A stretch of 64,000 nt of DNA from Dermatophagoides farinae (Eukaryota; Arthropoda; Arachnida; Sarcoptiformes; Pyroglyphidae), in assembly GCF_024713945.1 (NCBI RefSeq), contig NC_134678.1, positions 186,001 to 250,000 on the forward strand, read 5' to 3'. Shown here one piece after another: positions 12,701 to 26,400 of this stretch; the stretch's first letter is position 1, and every line of letters starts with the position of its first letter. Made by a program: the position numbers and the translations under genes. The notes beneath the pieces are model-generated. The model searched no databases and was not told the DNA's origin. It saw nothing but the letters and a program-made list of their open reading frames with translations.

Positions 12701-15330
12701 TTTGTTTGAAGTTCAATATATCGATATATTGAAATCCATCCAATAGTTATTGTTGATTTTTGTTCCATCACACTCTTTTGAATTCTAAATATTAAAACAT
12801 TGACTGACTGACTAACTGATCATATACACACACACATTGAATGTTTTCCCAATAGCACACATGGGAATTTGATGATTGAATGTGCGAGTGTTTCTGAAGC
12901 TGAAGGTAAGCTTTAATGCACATTGAACGAGAAAAAACAAAAACGAACATTCAACTACAGAATAATTGATGTTCGTTTGAAATTTGACAGGCTAAAACAG
13001 CAATATAATATATATCTTACACACGCACTATGGTGTGCAATAAGAATATGCAAAGAACAACAAACGATGAAAAATATTCCGGATAGGTCCATTCTATGGA
13101 ATTCTTTTTTTTTTTTTTTGCTTGGTGTAATTCTCACCAACATATAATTCTAGTAGTGGTAGCAGGAAATTCTGCTGTTATGTGAGCGGCGTTAATAATA
13201 TGTGGCTGTTGTATCGTACACAAGCAAAAAAAAAAGAGCAAACATTAAAAAGTATTACTGCCAGTCTATAGTAGTGGTGGATCCAAAAAAAAGGTCCCTT
13301 TTGGTTTTTGTTTTCTTGCTGTTTTTCGGGATTATAATTCCACATGACAATGATGCGAGCAAGCAAAAAAAAAACATGACGATGTGTCATGGGACATTTT
13401 ATTCGTGTCTTTTGTTTTGTAATAGCGAGTAAAAGTATGTGCCAAGAGAATCCCTTGGAATCCAATGAGAGAAAGATAGAAAAACAAAAAAAAAATTTGG
13501 CGACGATTATTTCTGGGTAATAATGACCGAATAAAAAAAAACTGTCAATGAGTTTGAAGAATAAAGATTCACTCTTGGTGATTGTCTAATGGACCGTCAT
13601 CATCATCACCAAATGATCATTGTAACAACAACAACAACAACAATTATGGCTTATCTTCTGTTAATGATCCACCAATTGACCATTTTCTACTGAAGATTAC
13701 TTATTCCGGCCAAAAGGAAGAAAACGAAACTAATGAAATTTCAATATCTGATCAAAGATCAACGAAAGAAGATAAATTAGACAGATGGTAAAGAATGAAT
13801 GAATGAATGCAAATTTGAACCATAAAAGTCTACTATATCACAAAGTTTGTAATCTGAAAAAAAATCTAGCTTCAATCATTTTGGACCAAAAAAAAAGAAA
13901 GTTTTTTTTCACACAACTTTTAAAAAGCCAACAGTTCAACCACACAAGTTCATTGTGTGAATGAATATTTTTTTTTTTTTTTTTGGTGAAGATGAGACCC
14001 ATTTTTTCTCTCTTTTCATTCATTTGTGTTTGACACACAGACACAAAACATACAATGTATTATTGTTTGCAGCAAAAGAAAAACAAAACAAAACACCATT
14101 TCATTTCATTTCATTTCAATGCACATACACACACACACAATTCATCCATCCATCTAGAAAGATAATAATGTAAAGATAGTGTGTGTCTAGTAGTTGGTGG
14201 TGAATATTTAAATATACCAGATAGATAGATCTATTGGATAGATATGAAACACGAATGTATTGCCTGTATGTTCGATTTGGATGAACACAAAACGACAAGA
14301 AATTCGGGCGTATCCATCCACATTGACACATCACAATCGCACATTGTTTTCTTGTGTGTTGTGTGTGAATACAGTATACCCATTTTTTTGAATTCTAACC
14401 AGAAAAAAAAACTTTTATCCAACACACATGGATTCAAGAAGAAAAACTCTATAGTGTAAGGGTGGTTGTTCTTTTTTTTCACCAAAAAAAATTGTCGTGG
14501 AGGTGACATGGTTCAAACCATCGTCAACATCATCATCATCATCCATAGCCAGCCAGATGGATGTATAGTCGATTTGATGTTACACACACACACACATACA
14601 ATGAAAAAACCAAGTTTTAATAGTGAAAATGCCATGCGTTAATTGTGATTAATGTGACACTAATGCTTGAATCTTTTTTTTCCTTTCGAAAATTTCATTC
14701 ATTCATTCATTCGTTTGTTCGTTCGTTTCTATTCGCCTATTCGCCCCCATCATCATCATGATCATCATAGTTCAAACATCATCACACTGGCTTCGTTATT
14801 TATTAAAATGCATAACTAACACACACACACACACTATTTTTTTGGAGCTTTAATCTTTTGTGAAAAATTTTTAGTTGAGTACAGCATCGACACTAAAACC
14901 AGCCACCAACCAGCAGGCAAGAATATGAAGACTGTGTGTGGATGTGCCGTGTACACCACCATTGTATCATCAAACATTAAAAATGAAAACTTAAAAACAA
15001 AATAAACATAAAGATGTTGTTAGTGTGTGCGTTTGACTTTTGACGTTTATCAATTTCATTAGAAAATTTTCAAAATCGATACAAGAAACTAATTGATTGA
15101 CAGTTAGCGATATCGATTTCAATATCAAATGATAATTTCTGCTCATTCATTATATTTCAAATTGGAATTGCAATTACAATGTGTGGCTCATGTGGTTTTT
15201 TTTTGTTTCGTTTCTGGATTAATAAACAAACGTCTGGTTGTCGTTAATCCTCGATAATTTTATATTTATCAAACAATATGGTTTATATATGGACAAGACG
15301 ATTATTTTTGTTGACGTTTACCTTGAATAC

Positions 15331-15365
<35 letters not shown>

Positions 15366-18300
15366 TAATCCAATGGACCAGAGAATTTTTTTCATTTCGA
15401 AAAAAACACACACACACACACACACACACAACACGCGAGTGGAAAAAATGAATTATTACATAGATCAACATTATTCTCTACACACATCCTGACCAATGCT
15501 ATATATATGTACATTTGGCCATTTTATATTTAATCGAAAATTCAAGGGACAATCAACGAAAATTCATGCATTCATGTGTGTGTGTGTGTGTTTGAATGTG
15601 TCTCTGGGATCTATTTGCAGAAAGAGAAGCAAATACAAACGCAAACACAAATCTAGAGCAAACAATATTCGTAACTAAAATGAGAATGGTGATTTGAAAC
15701 AACAACAACAACAACAACAACTACTACGACAACAACAACGAAAACCAGTGATATCGCGAACAAGCCAGAAAAAAAAGTATAATCCTAAGGCAATTTGTCA
15801 ATGTCAAAAAAAAGGAAAAATAGAAAATCTCTCCAAAAATACACACACATTTATCGTTTGTTGGTAGTAGAAAATATCGAAATCTACTATTTATTTGTTT
15901 GACTCATCGTCATTATCATCATCATCATCATCCGGATTCTACAACGTTTTCATTCGGGTGTTATTATTAATTCCAGAAAGATAATTATGATAATGGTGAA
16001 TAGTGGTGGTTCAATTCCGAATGAACTGCAATGGATGCATTTAGGTGTGTGTGTGTGTTTGTATGTGATCAAATCAAGCGAAAATTGAACAATTCTTTCA
16101 TTTTGAAATGAGCAAAAAATCCTTTGATGGTCAAATGGTCAAAAAGTTGTTGTTGTCATTGTTATTGAGTAATGGATTAGATGGTTGGAAGAATTTATTT
16201 TCTGGATTCTTGTTGTTTTGTGTGTTTGTAGAAAATATTTTCTGGAACAACAACAACAAGCTTATGTGTCTATGTTGTTTGAACAATCAACAATCACACA
16301 CACAGAGTAAACAATCGTTCAAAATGATCATCATTTAATGAAAAATCTCAAAAGTGAATCGAAATTAATTTTTTTTTTGTTCTGTTTGAATAGTAAATTT
16401 TCACGATGATGAAAATCATCATCAAATGTGAAATTGATACTTTTGGCACACACGTACAATTCGGATAAGGCAATGTTTTTATTGCCTTGTTAATGGTCGA
16501 TCATCATCAATATTAAAAGTCATGATGATGGTGTGTTTATGGACAAATTGTTTGAATGTGTGTGATCCGAATGGCCAAATATCACAAGAACATCAAAAAA
16601 AAAAATTACAAAATACTGGCACGGAAATGATGAAATTTGATAGATTTACACACACACACACACACACTCACATTATGAATGTTATGTTGTTGTTGTTGTT
16701 GTTTGTGTGTTTTGAAATTGAATTAGATCATTTTCGATCTTTATTAATATGTCCATCATCATTTTTAATGATGATCATAATCATTTCTCTGCACCAATCA
16801 TTTATGGATGCATCACACACACACACACACACAGAGAAAGACACGAAAACTGAACAAATCAAAAGACGTGACGAGCATATTCTTCAGCAAAAAAAAAAAA
16901 AACAAACGAACGAAAAAAATGAATAAATTGATAGAGAGAATATTAAACAAACGAACATCATCATTAATCATCAATTAGAATAGGGGAAAAAAATTCCGGA
17001 TTTTAAAAAAAACCGATCGATAACCATGAAAATCCTCCGTGTTCAAGTAGTAGGAGGAGAAGTAGGTGGTTTTCCACCACCACCACCACAATTATAATTT
17101 AGAAAACAAAATTCGATTTTTTTTGGAGGTGGTAAGAAGCAGAAACAACAACAATGATCATCATTTAAATCGGAAAAAAATAGAAAAACGAAATCTTTAT
17201 CTTAATTCATCGTAGTTAACAAATTGAGAAACTAACTCATCATTAAAAATGATGATGATGACGATAATGATAATGATTACCTGTGCGTAAATGGCAATTG
17301 GTCATTCGCGGTAATTATACTTATAGTTATGGGTTCCGTTCAACTAATCATCATCATCATCATCATCATGATCATTTCAAGGAGCCTCACTCAATCTCTA
17401 TTTCACAATCTGTCAATGTCAATGACAAATTTTAAATAAAATTTGTACAAAGAAAAGGCCAAAGGACCATAAAAAATTTTTGGTTTCAAAAGCAGAGGAT
17501 GTTTGGTAGTAAAAAAAAAATTTAATTTGACGATTGTAAACTTTTCGTTGGTTGGTCCCAAAAGAAGATCTCACTGTGTGTGTGTGTGTGTGCGTCTGGT
17601 TTATGAGTGCAAAAAATTTACATAAAAAACGTATAAATATTTTTGCAAATTAGTAGGATTCAAAAAGCCAGAAAAACCCAATAATTATTATTATTATTGG
17701 ATACAATGAATGAAAAATAAATTGGACTTTCGATTTTTCACTGTATGTCTTTAAACGATCCATTTAAATGCCACGGATCAACCAAAACAACAATCGTCGT
17801 CATAAATATTTTTTTTTTTGGTTGTTGACCGAACCAATTTGTTGTTGTTGTTGAATGACCATTATTATTATCATCATCATCATGATCATCATAGTAATCA
17901 TCATCATCATCATTGTTAAGTGTCCAGTTCGTTTTTTTTTATTATTTTATGCAAATTTCTTTGTTGTTGTTGTTGTCGTGGAATACAACCTGACCAATTC
18001 TCTCATTCATCTGTCGTGGATTTTTTATTTTCATTCATTCATTATCATCATCTGATTTGGAAAACAAAACAAAACAAAACGAAACAAACATACACACACA
18101 CACACACAAACGATGAATGTGGACAATAAAAAGAAAAAAAAATTTAAATTTTATGAGCGCCTGGTCCACACAACAACTTGTGTCAAATTGAAAGAACAAA
18201 TTTTTTTTTTGTTCTCTCAAGAATTCTATTCACCATTTGATGTGATGAAACATTATCATCATCACTGAAATGGACAGTATTTTTTCGAATAAAAAAAAAG

Positions 18301-20394
18301 GAGCTCGTTTGGCAATCATCAAATAAAAATGATAATAGAATCATTTTTGCCAGAGTGCACAAGTCGAAATTTGAAATATCCTGATCATCATGTCAAGCGT
18401 GCGAAATATATTAGAAAAGTGTAACCGTGTACAAAATCTACTTATCGACACCAGTTTTGAATCAAACAAAAAAAAAGCATACAATTGAAATCCAATAGGT
18501 TTGTTCATTCTTTTCTTTTATTTATCGATGATGATGATTATGATTATGAGTGAGTGAATGAGTGAATCAAGCACAACAACAACAACAACAATTGAAAATG
18601 ACATCTGAAGCTTTTTATTTTTATACAGCAAAATAACCTCTTCAAAATTTGTCTCCCCCCCAAAAAAAACGTATGTTTTGTATTTGGGGCGGAGAGAAAG
18701 AGAGAGAGAGAGAGAGAACTAACACACTAAATTACTAATAAGTGATAATGCCCGTGAGACATTGGATTTTCGTTGGAAAAACATCTATTCGAAACTGAAA
18801 TGAATGAATGTGTTACAGTAAAACTTCAATGCTTTAAAAGAATTAAAGTGATACCCATAGAATGGATAGAATTTAGAATACAAATACACACATCTGGCGA
18901 GAATTGGCAGTAAATCGTATAAAAGGCACAGACACAATAAACAAGTGAATATGTGATATGCGTGTATTGTGGAAAATGTGATTATAATCGAGTTTTAAAC
19001 ATAATGATGATGATGATGATGATAGTGTTGTGTTTTTATCTATGAAAGTTCATCTGATAATCATCATCATCATGAATGGTGAATTAGAAAAAAATAATTC
19101 AGATTCTCGTATTACCAAAACAAAAAACGAAGCCTAGAAGCAAAATCTGAAATCCACTACTATGATTGTCTGTCGACGACGATAATAATACACCAAAATG
19201 ACAAAACCAGAATTTTTTTTTATTTTTCACGAATGAAATATGCACGTGCAATATTGTGTATGCTGGTTCGTGGAAAAACAAAAACAAAATGGCATATTGT
19301 TGTTGTTTTCCAACCAAACAACCAGCACCGCCACCACCTTCTAATGACACACGAAACGTTCGTTTCGGATTAAAGGATTATATTTTGAATGAAAATAAAA
19401 AATTTTCATTTCAAACTAAACTAAAATTTATAATCCCAATATATTCACAGATTCAGTGATTAGTAGTCATTAAAATTTGTAGCTATTGTTGTCGTTGCTG
19501 CTGGTGGTGGTGGTGGTGGTGGTGGTGGAAAAATCTTTGAAAAAGGAAGACACACAACACAACAGTAGCAGCAGAATCAAAATTTAAATAACAAGAAACA
19601 CACACACACACGAAAACATTGGAGATGTTTCTGGGTTCTTCTTGATGCTATAAAAGATGGAAAGATAAGATAAATGTGTGGTGTAATAATTTTCAAAGAT
19701 GAAAATTCTTTCAACTTTCCACAAAAAGGTTGTTGATGTTTGTCAAATTTACACACACACACACACAGTGATAAAACCTCAATCATCGTCATCATTATCA
19801 TTGGACATAACATATCATTTAGATTCTTGTTTGAAAATTCAGATTTTCAATTTCATTTCATTTGGTAATCTGTGATCGTGGTTAATAATGATCACCAGTG
19901 TGTTATGTAAATTGAAAAACGAAATTTTTCGAAATTTCTCAACCATTTTGGCCATAATAAAGATAAGATAAACGACGACAACGACAACAACTATAAAAAG
20001 AGAGATCATCATCGTTTTTGTGGTTGTTTGGCTGATTGACTTTTTTTCTTTTTTTTTTTGAACAACAAAAATATCCATCTGAAGTTGACAATTTATTTTT
20101 ATACAAAGAAAGAAAAATTGTCAAGTCATGTCTGTGCATGAATCGAATGGATGGCATGCACGCTTTTTCTGTCAACACTGATCATTGATCATCATCATGG
20201 ATTGAAAAGTTCAAGGCCACCAATTTCGGATGATAAGCATGTGTTTGTGTGAATTATGAATTTGTCATACCGTTTCAATCAAAAATTGTGATAAATTAAA
20301 GGTGTAAAGCCTGGCAACTTGAACGAATGAAAGTGATGAACACAAATTGAACTACTGAAATCGGCAATTGAAAACTAACAATTATCATTTATAT

Positions 20395-20431
<37 letters not shown>

Positions 20432-23400
20432 AGTAGGATTCACCATAACCCTATCATTAAAAATGATTCAAATAACAATGCGAACCAAGAGAAAAAAAAA
20501 CGTGTTTAACACACAAACACTAAATGGCCATTTATTCGGATTAGTTTTTTTCACAAATATCCGCCCACGTTTTGAATTGGTTTTAAATTTGATCAATCAA
20601 GAAAAAGAAGACTGTAATGCTGGCCACACGCTTAACTCAATGATCATCATCATCATGATCAAGATGATTATATATCTCATCATTTCATTTCATTTCGTTT
20701 TGAATGTCAGTCCAGATTGGCTACTCGTTACTGGACTGAAATGCTGGGGGTTCACAATCATCTTGTTGTTGTTTCCATTCAATGGTGAATCGTTTAAATT
20801 GTATACACTTGAAAAGCAAATCTAACACACACAGACACACCTACAATTTAGTAATAAAAAGTACCCATCGGCCAAAATTGATCATGATGATCATCAATTG
20901 TTCGATGAAGGGATGCCTTGAAGCACTTCTTTTCATTTCATTTTTTTTTGTCTGATGATAGAATTGGATTGTGAAGAAGAAAAACAAAGAAAAAACACAT
21001 ACCCGCTTCGCTATTATTATCGGTTGATTGTTGTGAACTAGGTTGTTGTGATAATGGTCCAGGTGTTCCAGTCGATCCATTCGGTGATCGTACATCATCA
21101 TGTATACCATGTCCATATGAATTAAGTGATTGTGATGGTGGCCGCTATATTTGGTGATTTTCAGTTGTTTTTTTTTGGTGAAAAAAATAAAAAAAAGCAA
21201 AGAAGAAAATTAGCTTAAAGAATTTGAAAGAAAGAAAAAAAAACAGAAAAACAAATTGGAAATGTTCAAGTTTAAGTTGTTTTTTCAAAAATGTTAATGT
21301 TGAATCCAATGATTTTCAAGAAAAAAAAAATTTCTTGTTTTTTTTACTGTCGACTTGATTTTTTTTTATTTTCGTTTATCGTTTTGGTGACATTTTGGTG
21401 TGTGGATCATAAAATTTTTTTTATCCGTTTTTTAATGATTCCAAAGAATCACATACACACACACAGCTGGTGTTTAGATCTATTTAAAATGATCAGATTT
21501 ATTTCGTCTTAACATTTTAAAAATCTACCAATTAATTGATAGATTTTTTCATTCCAAAATAACCAAAAAAAAAAAACAAACAAACAAACAAAAGGATTGA
21601 CAAGAAATTTTGAAGGAAAAAAAACTCATCTAACAAGGCGTTAACACACACACACACACACACATGACATGGTGGAAAATAATTCATGTCATTTTTGTTG
21701 TTGTTGCAAGCATATACAAAAAAGAAAAGGGCGATAAAAAAAAACCAAAACCTTAAACATTTTTTCCTCATCATCATCAAACATTTCCACTACACATCAC
21801 TGAGAAAGAAGAAGAGAAAAAAGACTAATAAAATGGCCAGGTATGGTAAAAATGAATTGCCAACACACACACAAACACATAAAGATAATGGTTGTGTGAA
21901 TTTTTTTTCTTATTTTAGAGAAAATGAAATGAAATGAAACGAAAAAAAAAAAAAACAGAACACCACCTAAAATAAAGATCTTGGTGATCGATTGGAGCAA
22001 TGTTGTTGTTGTTGTTGTTTTTAACGACTTTGATGATGATGATGATGAGATGTGAACAAGTTGTGACTACCCCAGTTACATCATTACCATCAAAATACAA
22101 ATGGCAATGATAACGACCAAACGAATTATTTATTGGTGATGATTCGAGGGCCAGAAAAAAAATTGGTAGATTCTAAAATTTGAAATTTTTTTTTCTTCAT
22201 TCGTTTGTCAATCATCATCATCTTCATAATCATCATGATATGAGTGTATGGATGAAATGGATTCGCCAGAATTTTGCCCAATGGCGAAATTCTGTCATAT
22301 TTTTTTTCCTTGTTCTATGAATATTATAAATGACGTGTTTGATATATAATCTGATTATTCTCTGGTTCGAGGTTTTTTTTTGTGCTCGAGAAAATTTTTT
22401 TTCTTTCTTATATTTCATAGGATAATGTATCGATGAGAAAGAAAAAAAAGATCCGTAAACCAAAACGACTACAGTCAAAGAGTTTTGTGTACAAAAATAA
22501 TGATGATGATGATGATCATGAAAATCAATAAAGACCACTACTGCTATACTAGTACTGCTACGTCATTCGCTTTCTATATATGGAACATTCACATGGATTC
22601 TATCTGGTATATCCGCTGTATGTTTCCAGTGTTGTCGTCGTTGTTCAAATTTTGAACCAGGAAAAAATACACAGCACACACAAGTTTTGGAGAACAAAAA
22701 AAAAGTGTTTTTTCTGAACCTATAAATGATGTATACAACACAACAGCATACATACACCCAAACAGTACAATAATAATAATAATAATGACAGCTCATATAT
22801 TATACAACCATATCAGCATCATCAGCATCATCATCATTGTACACATTGTGTGTGTGCTCCGTTTTTTCATCTATTCAACTTTCTGGGTTCCAGAAGAACG
22901 AAACGAAACGAAACGAAAAAAATGTGAAAATAAATTGAATGAACCAAAAATGAAATGAAATGAACACGCTTGAAAAAGCACGCGCTGCTGCTGTTGCTGT
23001 TGCCGATGCTTTGTTGTTCAATTCACAATTGCATATATTCAACAACAACAACGACTATGACGACGAATAAAAACGGACATTCACAATATAGAGAGAAGAC
23101 CAACCAAAACATAACACAAGGATATAGACATTTTTCATGTTTGGTCGCCCGAATATCAGCGAGAATGAAATTCTCTCGATGTCAGTATCATGTGTGTGTG
23201 TGTGTGTTTGTTGTAGATATATTCAGTGCCTCTCAATATTTTTTTTTTATTTTTTTATTTTTTGTTAAAATTCAACTTTTGGTCCGATATATCGTGTTGG
23301 CTGGATGGATGGCTGATTTCTCTTTCTCTATATTGGTTTTCATTTGGAGTTGTCTATAAGGAATAATAATATTGCACAAAACACACACACACACAGGACA

Positions 23401-26400
23401 TTCAGTTGACAGTTTCTAATTTTGAATCCCAAAAAAAACTGAATGTGAATTGAATATATGAACAGAGTATGTACTAATAAAAAAAATTGCAAATTCAAAA
23501 ATCAAATTCTAAATGATGACTACTTTTGCTGGGATGGATATAATAAAGATTCATAACTCTTTTTTTAGATCCAAAAATCCAAATGAAAAGCTAATAATCG
23601 TCTGGGTGTGTGTGACAGCAAAACAAAAAATTTGTAGTAATCAGACATGACATTGCCATTTCTCTTTTTTTTTGTTTTGCTTTGAACCTTGCCCTCAGAT
23701 TTTTCGTGTGTGTTGGTTGTATCAATAAAATATTTGATGAACACCAAAAAAAAAACATCATGTCATACACATACACACACACACGGACACAGACAGACAG
23801 ACATACAGTATTGATACACACAAGATCCAAAATGGGTCCTTAATGTATTGGATACAAGAACATTAGGTTTTTGCTTGTTTTGTGCTTACTACAACAACAA
23901 ACAACAACAACAACAACAACAGGATATCAATAACATACATATGACATGTCAACGACAATGAATTGCGCTAAAGCCAGGACACAAGCAAATTGGATTTGAA
24001 AACAAAAAACAACAACAACAACAACAACATTAACCGAATAATGTAAAATCCATTGACTTTTACTATCAACCAAGAAATATATACGAATATATCGTACTTG
24101 TGCATCATCCATCCAATGTCCGGATGAATCGGAAACAACAAAAACAACAACAACATTTTCGGACAACGAATTTTGATACCATCATGAAATGAATTCTTTG
24201 GAGAGAAGAAAAAAAAATTGAATTATTCGGCGAAATCCAAAAAAAAAAAAATTGGCTGGCTCTTTTTTCTTCTTCGAGAAAAAAAACACAAGAAAAGACC
24301 CATATATAAATAATGAGAAAAAAAATTCATTCAAGCGAACCATGAATATATGTATGTTATGATTAGTTCAGCGGAATTTTTTTTGTGGATTCATTTCATT
24401 TTTAGAAACAAAGTTCAGAATTCAAAATTCATTCATTCATTCATTTTTCGTCACGGCTATGGAAATAACAATGAAGATGATGATTTAAATAAACATACAC
24501 ACACACTCATCTAGCTATAGGGATCAATTCAAAAATTGGATTTTTCTTTTTAAATTTTGGAACCCTAAAAATGTTGGTTTTTCTTTTTCTCTTAACTTTA
24601 TAACTTTCAATTCATTAAACACTGAACCAAAAAAAAAAAAAAGAAAATTCAAAAATGTGAAATGAAATGTGAAATTCAGTTGAAAAGTCAGAAAAAATTC
24701 TCATTTTCATTTTCGTTTATTTTTTTTTTTTTTTGATTAAACGAAAAAGCATCAAAGAATCAAAGAAATACATGATCATGTATCGATACACAAACAGAGA
24801 GATAGAGATAGAGAAACATATCAATCGAAATCATGTTTAATTAAACCAAACAATCAAACATTCAAAAGCAAAACCAAATAGAATTAAATGAAGAAAATGA
24901 AATGAATTAATGTTAAGTGGTTACTACTTGCCATTGTGTGTGTGTGTGTGTGTGTCTTCTTCCCAAAGCTGAATTGGATGGAAACTTTTCATTCATTTTA
25001 CCAAATAACCAAACAACCAAACAACCACCACTCCCCAAATATAGCTGCTGCTAAACACAAAAACAAAATTACATTCTTTCTTTCTTTCTTTCTCTCTCTC
25101 ACTCTCTGGAAGATATCACTTTTGACATGTCTTGCTTGCCTGCCAAAAAAATAAAAAAAATAAAATTAAAATTGCATAGCATCACCAACCAGATATTATT
25201 CTGCCATATATAAACACACACACACACATAGACATTATCATTATCATCATCATCAGCTGCTTGTCAAATTTTCAGCCAAGAGAAACATCATTGAAATGAA
25301 TAAAATATACTTGGCTGATATTGAAGATGATGATGAGACCACGTGTGCATTCTTCATTTTTGTTATTGTTATTGTCGCAATTTCAACAGAAAAAAAAATG
25401 TTTTCAATAAAAAGTGTGCATGCGTCACACACACATTTCAAAGAATGGAAAAGGAGTATTTTATGCACTAATTACTTTTTTTTAGTTCATTGTATGACTC
25501 TCATTCTTGAATATTGGTGTTCTATTTCGAGTTTTTTTTGTTTTGTTTTTGTTTGAAAAGAAAAAAAAAAGATTCTTTTCAGAGATTTTGGTTGGCATGA
25601 TGATGATGATGATTGGAATAATTTGATCGGTTGCCCAGTAGACGAGCATTGAAAATATATTGACGATTCTTGAGTTTGGAATTAAAATTTTTAAATTTTC
25701 AATCTAGCCAAATAAATGAAAATGAAAATGTGTTTATGGCACGCAATCTCTCTCTGTGTGTGTGTCACTGACAGCCCCAAAGTATGAAAAATTGATTATG
25801 CGCATAATTTAATGCTTGATAAATAGACATCAAAAAAAAAAAAGAAATGATGATTCTCGAGGATCTCATTGTGGAATTTATGTATGGCCAATCATCATCA
25901 TGATCATTTATATACAGAATTTAAATTCAAATTTTAGAAACAAAAACCATCTTTGTGTGTGTGTGTGTGTGCGTCGATCGATTGATCGATCCTTTTTTTT
26001 CTCTGAAAGAATAATCAAATCATTCAAATTTCGTGATTTGACCATTATAATTACTGAATTTGTTACATAACCATAGGTGTGTCAAACACACAAATTGTTG
26101 TGATCAACAAAACAAAATGAAAACAAAAAAAAAATTGGCCCATTATGATGATTATGATTGACCCGGGTCAGGTGGTGAAGGTGAACCCCAAGTCAGTCAG
26201 AAAAACCAGCATGATATATACCAGAGATAGAAATAGAAAGCAAACTAATTAGAGAAAGAAAAAGAAAAATTTTGGTCTTTTTGGTTTACCATAAAACAAC
26301 AACAACAACAACAACAAGACGAAGACGAAAAAAAAAATCAATTTAAAATTCAACTTTTTAGCTTGAAATATAAATTATTTTCTTCATTCAACATTCTTTG

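Larger units (their letters stand above)
12020..21002 (-). other. hth: hth intron upstream of the homeodomain exon (9.0 kb)
   Basis: Donor GTATGT next to 21003, acceptor CAG next to 12019. Contains many microsatellites, listed separately where long, and an exact PBX/MEIS site at 15094-15103. Short ORFs on both strands (for example 13582-13791 plus, 19256-19459 plus) show no recognisable domain and are treated as chance. No RNA gene was recognised. Confidence 0.85.

Noticed and set aside
13582-13791. Plus-strand ORF with an Asn run then a fairly complex C-terminus
   Set aside because: Intronic, partly encoded by (CAA)n, no domain recognised. Chance is the simpler explanation, though transcript data could change this.
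19256-19459. Plus-strand ORF containing [17 protein letters not shown], looking like a lipid-modified N-terminus
   Set aside because: Inside an hth intron, no supporting splice context, no recognised family, and the rest is low-complexity Lys/Phe sequence.
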